A DNA stretch of 64,000 nucleotides from positions 41,663 to 105,662 of the forward strand of contig NZ_JAGJCF010000018.1 in assembly GCF_017815135.1 (NCBI RefSeq), read 5' to 3'. Of the stretch, positions 37,396 through 45,015 are shown piece by piece; position 1 is the stretch's first letter; each line of letters opens with the position of its first letter. Under the pieces are notes generated by a model. It saw only the letters and a program-made list of their open reading frames with translations. It did no database searches and had not been told where the DNA came from. The DNA comes from Jiella mangrovi (GTDB lineage: Bacteria; Pseudomonadota; Alphaproteobacteria; Rhizobiales; Rhizobiaceae). The position numbers were made by a program, and so were the translations under genes.

Positions 37396-37470
37396 GCCTC
37401 GACGCAACCCTGTCCGATCCAACCCGAACCACCTCCACCCGACCGCACTCCCCATCGCGAGGGCACCGTC

Positions 37471-37767
37471 ATGCTGCTGATCGACTGTCCCTATTGCGGC
37501 AAGCGGCCCGAGGTGGAGTTCCACTGCGGCGGCGAGGCGCATATCGCCCGGCCGGAAACGCCGGCCGAGATCGCCGACGCCGACTGGGGCTCGTTCCTCT
37601 ATTACCGCACCAATCCCAAGGGCGTTCACGCCGAGCGCTGGCTGCATGGCCATGGCTGCGGGCGCTGGTTCAACGCGCTGCGCGACACCGTCAGCGACGC
37701 CTTCGTCGCGACCTACGAGATGGGCGCGCCCCGTCCCGACGTCGCGCCCGAAAACGCCAAAGCCTGA
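37471..37767 (+). CDS. soxD: Sarcosine oxidase subunit delta
   Basis: SoxD is the small zinc-binding subunit of heterotetrameric sarcosine oxidase. The 98-residue protein starts MLLIDCPYCGKRPEVEF. C6 and C9 plus H59 and C63 in HGHGCGRWF form the expected zinc site. Length is normal for the family. The ATG at 37471 is chosen because the frame upstream only translates repeat DNA. It is 12 bases ahead of soxA. Confidence 0.95.
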   Translation: MLLIDCPYCGKRPEVEFHCGGEAHIARPETPAEIADADWGSFLYYRTNPKGVHAERWLHGHGCGRWFNALRDTVSDAFVATYEMGAPRPDVAPENAKA

Positions 37768-37779
37768 GGCGCGCCGACC

Positions 37780-40700
37780 ATGAGCCAGCCCTTTCGCCTT
37801 CCCTCCGGCGGCCGGATCGACCGCAAGCGGCCACTCTCCGTCTCCTTCAACGGCAAGCGCCTCGAAGGCTTTGCCGGCGACACCGTCGCCTCGATGCTGC
37901 TGGCGTCTGGCCAGCATCTCGCCGGCCGCTCGTTCAAATATCACCGGCCGCGCGGCATCCTCTCGCACGGCTCCGACGAGCCGAGCGCGCTTCTCTCGGT
38001 CGACTGGCGCGCCGATCGTGGCCCCGGCTACCGCGACCCGAACAACCGCGCCTCCGTCGTCGAGGCGCGCGACAGTCTGGTGGTGAAGACCCAGAACCAC
38101 TGGCCGTCGCTGGAAACCGACATCGGCGCGGTGAACGATCTCCTCTCCCCGGTCTTCGTCGCCGGCTTCTACTACAAGACCTTCATGTGGCCCCGGACCT
38201 TCTGGGACAAGGTCTACGAGCCGGTGATCCGCCGCGCCGCCGGCCTCGGCGAGGCGCCGGAGGTGAAGGACGCCGACCGCTATTCCAACCGCCACGCCCA
38301 CTGTGACGTTCTCGTCGTCGGCGCCGGGCCGGCCGGTCTCGCCGCAGCGCTCGCGGCCTCGGCCGATGGCGAAAAGCGCGTCATCCTTGCCGACGAAGGC
38401 TTAGAGCCCGGCGGAGCGCTGCTCAACGATGTGACGTCGAAGATCGACGGCAAGCCGGCGATGGATTGGGTGGCGGAAAGCGTCTCGACGCTCGACGCCC
38501 GCGAAAACGTCGTCATCCTGCCGCGCACGACGGCGTTCGGGTACTACAATCACAACCATGTCTGCATGGTGGAAAAGGTCTCCGACCACCGCGCCGACGC
38601 CCCCGAGGGCCTCGCCCGCGAGCGGCTGTGGCAGGTGCGGGCCGGCGAGGTCGTACTCGCCACCGGCAGCCATGAGCGGCCGCTGGTGTTCGAGAACAAC
38701 GACCGGCCGGGCATCATGCTGGCCGAGAGCGTCCGCGCCTTCGTCAATCGCTGGGCCGTTCTGCCGGGTAACGAGATCGTCGTCGCCACCTCGTCGGCTT
38801 CGGCCTACCAGACCGCCCTCGACGCCAAAAACGCCGGTGCAAGGGTTTCGATCGTCGACATCCGCCTCGAAGCCGATTGCGGGCCGGAGCTCCAGACGGC
38901 GAAAGATGCCGGCATCACGGTTCGCAGCGGCCACACGGTGATCCGCGCCCTCGGCAAGAAGCGCGTCTCCGGGCTCGTCGTGGCACCCATCGACCCTGAC
39001 GGCGCCATCGGTGAGAAGCAGACGCTTGCCTGCGACTGCGTCGCGATGTCCGGTGGCTGGACGCCTTCGGTTCACCTCTTCTCGCAATCGCGCGGCAAGC
39101 TGCGCTTCGACGTCGAGCTCGACGCCTTCGTGCCGGGAACCTCCGCCCAGGCCGAGCGCTCGGCCGGCGCCTGCCGCGGCATCTACGATCTTGCGGCGGT
39201 CATCGCCGACGGCCTCGCCGCCGGGCGATCGGCGACCGGCGCAACCGATACGGCTGCCGGTTCGACGCCGCAGGCGACCGCTTCCTTCACCGGCTTCCAG
39301 CCCGTGCGCGTTTTGCCGACCGACGCCGATGCCTCCAAGGTCAAGGCCTTCGTCGACTTCCAGAACGACGTCACCGCCAAGGACATCAGGCTGGCGGTAC
39401 GCGAGGGCTTCGAATCGATCGAGCACGTCAAGCGCTACACCACCACCGGCATGGCGACCGACCAGGGCAAGACATCGAACATGAATGCCCTCGGCCTCGT
39501 CGCCGGCATTCTCGACCGGCCGCTGCCCGCCGTCGGCACCACGACCTTCCGGCCGCCCTATACGCCCGTCTCGTTCGGCGCGCTGATCGGCCCGGCGCGG
39601 GACGAGCTCTTCGATCCCGTCCGCAAGACGCCGATCGATGGCTGGGCGGAAAAGAACGGCGCGGTGTTCGAGCCGGTCGCCTTGTGGCGCCGGGCGAAGT
39701 ACTTCCCGCAGGCCGGCGAGGATATGCATGGCGCCGTCGCCCGCGAGACGAAGGCGGTGCGCAACGCCGTCGGCATCTTCGACGCCTCGACGCTCGGCAA
39801 GATCGAGGTGGTCGGCCCGGATGCGGCCGAGTTCATGAACCGCATCTATACCAATGCCTGGCTGAAGCTGAAGGTTGGCGGCTGCCGCTACGGGCTGATG
39901 CTGCGCGAGGACGGCTTCGTCTATGACGACGGCGTCGTCGCCCGCCTCGCCGAGGACCGCTTCCACGTCACCACCACCACCGGCGGCGCGCCGCGCGTCC
40001 TGCGCCACATGGAGGATTATCTCCAGACCGAATGGCCGGATCTCGACGTCTTCCTCACCTCGATCACCGAACAGTGGGCGGTCATCGCCCTGCAGGGGCC
40101 AAAGGCGCGCAAGGTGCTGGAGCCGTTCGTCTCGGGGATAGACCTCTCGGAAGAGGCTTTCCCGCACATGACGGTGCAGAGCGGCTTCGTTTGCGGCGTC
40201 CCCTGCCGGCTGTTCCGCGTCTCCTTCACCGGCGAGCTGGGCTTCGAGGTGAATGTGCCCGCCGATTACGGCGAGGCGGTCTGGAAAGCGCTCTACGAGG
40301 AAGGCGGCAAGCACGGGATCACGGCCTACGGCACCGAAGCGATGCACGTCCTCAGAGCCGAGGTCGGCTATGTCGTCGTCGGCCAGGAGACCGACGGCAC
40401 GGTAACGCCGGACGATCTCGGCCTTTCCGGTCTCGTCTCGAAGGTCAAGGCCGACTTCGTCGGCAAGCGCTCGCTCGCCCGGCCGGACATGGTGGCGGAA
40501 GGCCGCCGCCAGCTCGTCGGGCTCCTGACCAAGAATCCGGACGAGGTCATAGACGAGGGCGCGCAGGTAGTGGACGATCCGCATCGACCGATCCCGATGA
40601 GGATGATCGGCCACGTCACCTCCAGCTACGCCTCGTCGAACTGCGGCCGTTCGATTGCCATGGCGCTGATCGAGGGCGGCCGGGGGCGGATCGGCGAGAC

Positions 40701-40791
40701 GGTCCATGTGACGACGCCTGGGGGCTTCACCGAGGCGGTGATTTCCAAGGCCGCGTTCTACGAGGTGAAGGGGGAGACGGCCGATGCTTGA
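37780..40791 (+). CDS. soxA: Sarcosine oxidase subunit alpha
   Basis: SoxA carries NAD and receives electrons and the methyl carbon from SoxB. The 1003-residue protein has a ferredoxin-like N-terminal domain (about 1-85, with SFKYHRPRGILSHGSDEPSA), a pyridine nucleotide-disulfide-type domain starting DVLVVGAGPAGLAAAL at about 169, and a C-terminal aminomethyltransferase domain (about 600-985, with GYVVVGQETDGTVTPDDLGL) that binds tetrahydrofolate. Full length and all domains are present. It overlaps soxG by 8 bases. Confidence 0.96.
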   Translation: MSQPFRLPSGGRIDRKRPLSVSFNGKRLEGFAGDTVASMLLASGQHLAGRSFKYHRPRGILSHGSDEPSALLSVDWRADRGPGYRDPNNRASVVEARDSLVVKTQNHWPSLETDIGAVNDLLSPVFVAGFYYKTFMWPRTFWDKVYEPVIRRAAGLGEAPEVKDADRYSNRHAHCDVLVVGAGPAGLAAALAASADGEKRVILADEGLEPGGALLNDVTSKIDGKPAMDWVAESVSTLDARENVVILPRTTAFGYYNHNHVCMVEKVSDHRADAPEGLARERLWQVRAGEVVLATGSHERPLVFENNDRPGIMLAESVRAFVNRWAVLPGNEIVVATSSASAYQTALDAKNAGARVSIVDIRLEADCGPELQTAKDAGITVRSGHTVIRALGKKRVSGLVVAPIDPDGAIGEKQTLACDCVAMSGGWTPSVHLFSQSRGKLRFDVELDAFVPGTSAQAERSAGACRGIYDLAAVIADGLAAGRSATGATDTAAGSTPQATASFTGFQPVRVLPTDADASKVKAFVDFQNDVTAKDIRLAVREGFESIEHVKRYTTTGMATDQGKTSNMNALGLVAGILDRPLPAVGTTTFRPPYTPVSFGALIGPARDELFDPVRKTPIDGWAEKNGAVFEPVALWRRAKYFPQAGEDMHGAVARETKAVRNAVGIFDASTLGKIEVVGPDAAEFMNRIYTNAWLKLKVGGCRYGLMLREDGFVYDDGVVARLAEDRFHVTTTTGGAPRVLRHMEDYLQTEWPDLDVFLTSITEQWAVIALQGPKARKVLEPFVSGIDLSEEAFPHMTVQSGFVCGVPCRLFRVSFTGELGFEVNVPADYGEAVWKALYEEGGKHGITAYGTEAMHVLRAEVGYVVVGQETDGTVTPDDLGLSGLVSKVKADFVGKRSLARPDMVAEGRRQLVGLLTKNPDEVIDEGAQVVDDPHRPIPMRMIGHVTSSYASSNCGRSIAMALIEGGRGRIGETVHVTTPGGFTEAVISKAAFYEVKGETADA

Positions 40792-41356
40792 GTTCAATCT
40801 GGCAAGGCGCGCGCCGACCGTCGCCCCGATCGCCTCGGATGCCGGCGTGAAGATCACGCCGCTCGGGCCGCAGGGCCGGCTTGCCCTGCGCATCAGACCG
40901 GCGGCGCTCGCCGGCCGCAACGATCTGGGCGGCTTCGACCTGTCCGGCCCGATCAATTCGCGCCGCGAAGGTGGCGACGGAGAAGCGTCCCGCGATGCGC
41001 TGCATCTCGGCCCGGACGAGTGGATGCTCATCGTTCCCGCCGACGAGGTGGAAGAGCGCTGCGAGGCGGTTTCCGCCGCCCTCTCCGGCGCGGCCTTCTC
41101 GCTCGTCGACGTTTCGTATCGCGACGTGAGTTTTTCTGTCGAGGGCCCGGGCGCCGATGCGATGATCAATGCCGGCTGCCCGATCGATCTTTCGTTGAAG
41201 ACCTTTCCCGTCGGCTCTGCGACGCGCACGCTCCTCGGCAAGGCCGAGATCGTGCTCGCGCGGCTTGCCGCCGACCGCTTCACCGTCACCACCTGGCGGT
41301 CCTTCGCCCCTTACGTTCAGGGCTTCCTCGTCGAGGCCGCGAAGGACGGCGTCTGA
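40784..41356 (+). CDS. soxG: Sarcosine oxidase subunit gamma
   Basis: SoxG is the gamma subunit that stabilises the complex. The 190-residue protein has family blocks RDALHLGPDEWMLI, SLVDVSYRDVSFSVEGPGA and GCPIDLSLKTFPVGSATRTL, resembling a GcvT-like fold without catalysis. It overlaps soxA and lies 102 bases before the Rieske oxygenase gene, so sox and gbc genes may share one transcript. Confidence 0.93.
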   Translation: MLEFNLARRAPTVAPIASDAGVKITPLGPQGRLALRIRPAALAGRNDLGGFDLSGPINSRREGGDGEASRDALHLGPDEWMLIVPADEVEERCEAVSAALSGAAFSLVDVSYRDVSFSVEGPGADAMINAGCPIDLSLKTFPVGSATRTLLGKAEIVLARLAADRFTVTTWRSFAPYVQGFLVEAAKDGV

Positions 41357-41458
41357 CACGACCATGAGACCGGCACCGACTGGGGCCGAGGAAAGACGCA
41401 GAACCGAACAACAGGGGCGCGGCCGGCGCCCGGTAACCGGCCCCGATAGGGTGCAGCC

Positions 41459-42724
41459 ATGATGATGAACGACCTCGTCGCCCGCCTGACGCACCGCAAG
41501 AAGGGCTACACGCTCGAGGCGCCCTTCTACACGGACCCGGATATCTACGACGTCGACATGGAGGTGATCTTCGGTCGGCACTGGCTGTTCGTCGGCGTCG
41601 AGCCCGACGTGCCGGAGCCCGGCGACGTCATGGTCGTCGACATCGGCAAGAACTCCATCGCCGTCCTGCGCGACGACGACGGCGAAGTCCGCGCCTTCCA
41701 CAATGTCTGCCGCCATCGCGGCGCCCGGCTCGTGCACGAGGCAAAGACCACCGTCGGCAATCTCGTCTGCCGCTACCATTCCTGGGTCTACGACACGACC
41801 GGCAATCTCATCCATGCCGAGCATATGGGCGAGGATTTCGACCGCTCCTGCCACGGGCTGAAGCCGGTCCACATCCGCTCGCTGGAGGGTCTCCTCTTCA
41901 TCTGCCTTGCCGACAATCCGCCGCAGGATTTCGACGAGCTGGAGCGCGTCATGGCGCCCTATCTCGCGCCGCATAACCTGCGCGAGACCAAGATCGCCTA
42001 CAGCCACGACCTGATCGAGCCGGGCAACTGGAAGCTGACGATGGAGAACAACCGCGAATGCTATCACTGCGGGGCGAACCATCCCGAGCTGACCGTGCCG
42101 CTCTTCGCCTACGGCTTCGGCTTTGCGCCGGAAGAGCTCGACGAGGACGAGCGAGAGCATGCCGCGCAATATGCGACGATGCTGCAGGACAACCATCGCG
42201 ACTGGGAGGCCGCGGGCCTTCCCTCCCGCGAGGTCGATCGGCTGGACGACATGGCCACCGGCTTCCGAACCGAGCGCCTGCCGCTTTCGGGCGCCGGCGA
42301 GAGCCACACGATGGACACCAAGCGCGCCTGCAACAAGCTGATGGGCAACCTCTCCAACGCCAAGGCCGGCGGCCTGCATTTCTGGACGCAGCCGAACTCC
42401 TGGCACCATTTCATGGGCGATCACGCGGTGGTCTTCTCGGTGCTGCCGATCGACGCCGAGCACTCGCTGCTTCGGACCAAATGGCTGGTCCACAAGGACG
42501 CGGTCGAGGGCGTCGACTACGACCTCGACAATCTCATCGGCGTGTGGATGGCGACCAACCAGCAGGATTCCGATCTCGTCGGCTACTGCCAGGACGGCGC
42601 CCGGATGGCGGGCTACCAGCAGGGCCCCTATTCGCCGCACACCGAGATGCTCGTCGAAAAATTCGTCAACTGGTATGTCGGGCGGATGCTGTCGCATCTG
42701 GCTGAAACCCGCGCCGTCGCCTGA
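41459..42724 (+). CDS. gbcA: Rieske oxygenase, glycine betaine demethylase type (GbcA-like)
   Basis: GbcA-type Rieske monooxygenases remove one methyl group from glycine betaine, giving dimethylglycine and formaldehyde. The 421-residue protein has the Rieske [2Fe-2S] motif CRHRGA (about 83-88) and CRYHSW (about 103-108). The mononuclear iron site lies around ENNRECYHCGANHPEL (about 197-211). Stachydrine demethylase (Stc2) is close in sequence, but the adjacent dgcAB and soxBDAG genes favour betaine. The reductase partner is next, 14 bases on. Confidence 0.88.
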   Translation: MMMNDLVARLTHRKKGYTLEAPFYTDPDIYDVDMEVIFGRHWLFVGVEPDVPEPGDVMVVDIGKNSIAVLRDDDGEVRAFHNVCRHRGARLVHEAKTTVGNLVCRYHSWVYDTTGNLIHAEHMGEDFDRSCHGLKPVHIRSLEGLLFICLADNPPQDFDELERVMAPYLAPHNLRETKIAYSHDLIEPGNWKLTMENNRECYHCGANHPELTVPLFAYGFGFAPEELDEDEREHAAQYATMLQDNHRDWEAAGLPSREVDRLDDMATGFRTERLPLSGAGESHTMDTKRACNKLMGNLSNAKAGGLHFWTQPNSWHHFMGDHAVVFSVLPIDAEHSLLRTKWLVHKDAVEGVDYDLDNLIGVWMATNQQDSDLVGYCQDGARMAGYQQGPYSPHTEMLVEKFVNWYVGRMLSHLAETRAVA

Positions 42725-42738
42725 AGGGTCTGCCTGAT

Positions 42739-43854
42739 ATGGATGCCTCGGCTCCCAAGCCCGCCACCGCCGGCCCCGTGCCAACCGGCTACTTCCGCTG
42801 GGAGCCGGAGGAAGACGACGTCCTGATCTGCCGTGCGGTGCGCAACGAGACCCACGACGTCAAGACCTTCGTCCTCGCGCCGCGCCAGGATCGCCAGTTC
42901 GAGTTCGTCTCGGGCCAGTTCATGACCTTCGAATTCGAGATCAACGGCGAGACGATCCAGCGATGCTACACGATCTCCTCGCCGCCGACCCGGCGCGATA
43001 CCGTCACGATCACCGTCAAGCGCGTCCCCGGCGGGCCGGTGTCGAACTGGCTGCACGACGAGTTCCAGCCGGGCATGATGCTCAAGGCGACCGTGCCGAT
43101 GGGCGAGTTCACCTGGTCGGGCATGCAGGACACGAAATATCTGTTCCTGTCGGGCGGATCGGGCATCACGCCGATGATGGCGATGACCCGCGCCGCCTAC
43201 GACCTCGCGCTGATCTCCGACATCGAATTCGTCCATGCGGCCCGCTCGCCAGACGACATCATCTTTCGCGACGAGCTGAGCTTCATGGGCCGGCGCAACC
43301 ACTGGATCAAGCCGACCTTCATCTGCGAAAAAGACTCTCCCTTCGAGCGCTGGTCCGGCATTCGCGGCCGCTTCGACCATGCCAAGCTCCAGGTGATCTG
43401 CCCCGACTTCAAGGAGCGCGTCGTCTTCGTCTGCGGCCCCGCGCCCTTCATGAAGGCGGTCCGCGAGCTCTTCGTCGAGGCCGGCTTCGACATGAGCCGC
43501 TATCATCAGGAAAGCTTCAACTTCGAATCCTTCACCGAGGAAGCCCAGGAGCAGATCGCCGAGGCGACCGAGGCGATCACCACCGACGTGAAGGTCTTCC
43601 AGCTCGAATTCACCAAGACCGGCCGCACCGTCGAATGCCCCGAAGGCCTCACCGTCCTCGAAGCCGCCCGCAGAGCCGGCATCCGCGTCCCCTCCTCCTG
43701 CTCCAAGGGCCTCTGCGGCACGTGTAAATCGAAGCTCACCTCGGGCTCGGTGGAGATGAAGCACGGCGGCGGCATAAGGCAGAGGGAGATCGACGCCGGC
43801 ATGGCGCTCTTGTGCTGCTCGCGGCCAAAGAGCGATCTGGTGATCGAGCGATGA
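42739..43854 (+). CDS. gbcB: Reductase partner of the Rieske oxygenase (GbcB-like)
   Basis: GbcB passes electrons from NAD(P)H to GbcA. The 371-residue protein is a ferredoxin-reductase type. FAD-binding RCYTISSPPTRRD (about 75-87) is followed by the NAD-binding LFLSGGSGITPMMAM and VFVCGPAPFMKAVREL. A C-terminal plant-type [2Fe-2S] ferredoxin domain has CSKGLCGTC near 320 and a final cysteine pair at LLCCSRP. It follows gbcA closely and ends the first part of the island. Confidence 0.9.
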   Translation: MDASAPKPATAGPVPTGYFRWEPEEDDVLICRAVRNETHDVKTFVLAPRQDRQFEFVSGQFMTFEFEINGETIQRCYTISSPPTRRDTVTITVKRVPGGPVSNWLHDEFQPGMMLKATVPMGEFTWSGMQDTKYLFLSGGSGITPMMAMTRAAYDLALISDIEFVHAARSPDDIIFRDELSFMGRRNHWIKPTFICEKDSPFERWSGIRGRFDHAKLQVICPDFKERVVFVCGPAPFMKAVRELFVEAGFDMSRYHQESFNFESFTEEAQEQIAEATEAITTDVKVFQLEFTKTGRTVECPEGLTVLEAARRAGIRVPSSCSKGLCGTCKSKLTSGSVEMKHGGGIRQREIDAGMALLCCSRPKSDLVIER

Positions 43855-43915
43855 GGTGGGGGGCGCACATGCCCGGCTTGGCTGGCGCAGGAGGCGGGCG
43901 TCGTCGCTCTACGCT

Positions 43916-44068
43916 CCCCTGGATTCTCGGGACGGGGCCCGAGAATGACGACCGGGAGGGTAGGATGGGCGCCTTTTCCGGTGTCGCCGATATTGCCGCA
44001 AACGTTCCAGAACATGCACCGCCACCAACGCTTCGTCATTCTCGGGCCCCGTCCCGAGAATCCAGGGG
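43916..44068. repeat. Composite repeat family C, element C1 (153 bp)
   Basis: The element begins CCCCTGGATTCTCGGG and ends with its inverse. Each end arm is a 9-base hairpin, ATTCTCGGG-ACGGGG-CCCGAGAAT. The core between arms matches C2 and C3 base for base over most of its length (GGGCGCCTTTTCC, TTGCCGC, AACGTT). It lies between gbcB and the GIY-YIG gene. Confidence 0.85.
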
Positions 44069-44117
44069 CGGCCGTGCGCGATCGGTCAAGCCGCGTCGGC
44101 CGAAGGCGTAAGACACC

Positions 44118-44501
44118 ATGGGCGGCTGGGTCTACATCATGGCATCGCGGCGCAACGGAACGCTCTATGTCGGCGTGACCTCGGACCTTAACCGCCGCGT
44201 TCTCGAACATCGCGAGGGTGACCTGAAAGGCTTCACCGCCCGCTACGGCTGCAAGACCCTCGTCTGGCACGAGCGCCACCACGACATCGAAAGTGCGATC
44301 CAGCGGGAGACCTCGATCAAGCGCTATCAACGGGCGTGGAAACTGCGGCTGATCGAGGAGCTGAACCCGCAGTGGTCGGATCTCTTCGAACGGTTTTCGG
44401 ACGAGGACAATCCGTTCCGGCCGTCCTTCGTGCGGTCTTGCGAGGCGCTACCGTCGGAGCCCGACGCTCCCCTGGATTCTCGGGACGGGGCCCGAGAATG
44501 A
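44118..44501 (+). CDS. GIY-YIG nuclease-family protein
   Basis: The 127-residue protein is a single GIY-YIG domain of the YhbQ/UPF0213 kind. The motif appears as WVYIMASRRNGTLYVGVT (VYI and YVG), the catalytic arginine in DLNRRVLEHREG, and the glutamate in IQRETSIKRYQRAWK. No DNA-binding domain follows. It sits between repeat elements C1 and C2, and its last 11 codons and stop come from the left arm of C2, giving a tail DAPLDSRDGARE. It has no evident link to betaine metabolism. The start at 44118 gives the normal MGGWVYIM opening. Confidence 0.85.
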   Translation: MGGWVYIMASRRNGTLYVGVTSDLNRRVLEHREGDLKGFTARYGCKTLVWHERHHDIESAIQRETSIKRYQRAWKLRLIEELNPQWSDLFERFSDEDNPFRPSFVRSCEALPSEPDAPLDSRDGARE

Positions 44502-44621
44502 CGGACGGGATGGGAACAGCGGCGCCTTTTCCTGCAGCGCCGAGACTGCCGCAGACGTCTCAGGACAGGCACCACCACCCACGCTTCGTCATTCTCGGGC
44601 CCCGTCCCGAGAATCCAGGGG
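44469..44621. repeat. Composite repeat family C, element C2 (153 bp)
   Basis: Same arms and length as C1. Its core reads GGGATGGGAACAGCGGCGCC and then CGAGACTGCCGCAGACG. The left arm overlaps the end of the GIY-YIG gene and provides its TGA stop. Confidence 0.85.
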
Positions 44622-44732
44622 CGGAAGGACGCCGGCCATGCCACATCGGACACGAATCCCGTCGCCGAGACACCCCATTTGACCGCATTCTGGCGTCACC
44701 GGTTCCGAAGTCCACCCTTCGCGCCCGACGCT

Positions 44733-44885
44733 CCCCTGGATTCTCGGGACGGGGCCCGAGAATGACAACCGGGATGGGAGGACGGGCGCCTATTTCTGCA
44801 ACGTCCAGACTGCCGAGAACGTTTCAGGACGGGCGAAATCATCACCACTTCGTCATTCTCGGGCCCCGTCCCGAGAATCCAGGGG
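44733..44885. repeat. Composite repeat family C, element C3 (153 bp)
   Basis: Third copy of exactly 153 bases, with the same hairpin arms and a more diverged core (GGGATGGGAGGACGGGCGCC, CAGACTGCCGAGAACG). With C2 it fills most of the 514-base gap before dgcA, in which no gene was seen. Confidence 0.85.
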
Positions 44886-45015
44886 CGGACGGGCATTGCC
44901 GGCCATCGTGTGACTGCATCGGCGATGGCGCCCGGGCGTCAGCTCTGTCCACCGTAAGCTGCGCCTACCGAAGCGAGCCAACTGTCCCCACAATCACCCA
45001 TGAGAGCCCCTCCCC

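Noticed and set aside
37154..37480. Open frame between soxB and soxD starting at an ATG after GGGGAG
   Set aside because: It translates almost wholly repeat DNA and overlaps the soxD start.
38401..41292. 963-codon minus-strand frame opposite soxA and soxG
   Set aside because: It is antisense to full-length sox genes and has no recognisable features.
43916..44885. Regularly repeated units resembling a CRISPR array
   Set aside because: The units are 153-base composite elements with similar cores and a gene between two of them; there are no short direct repeats with unique equal spacers.
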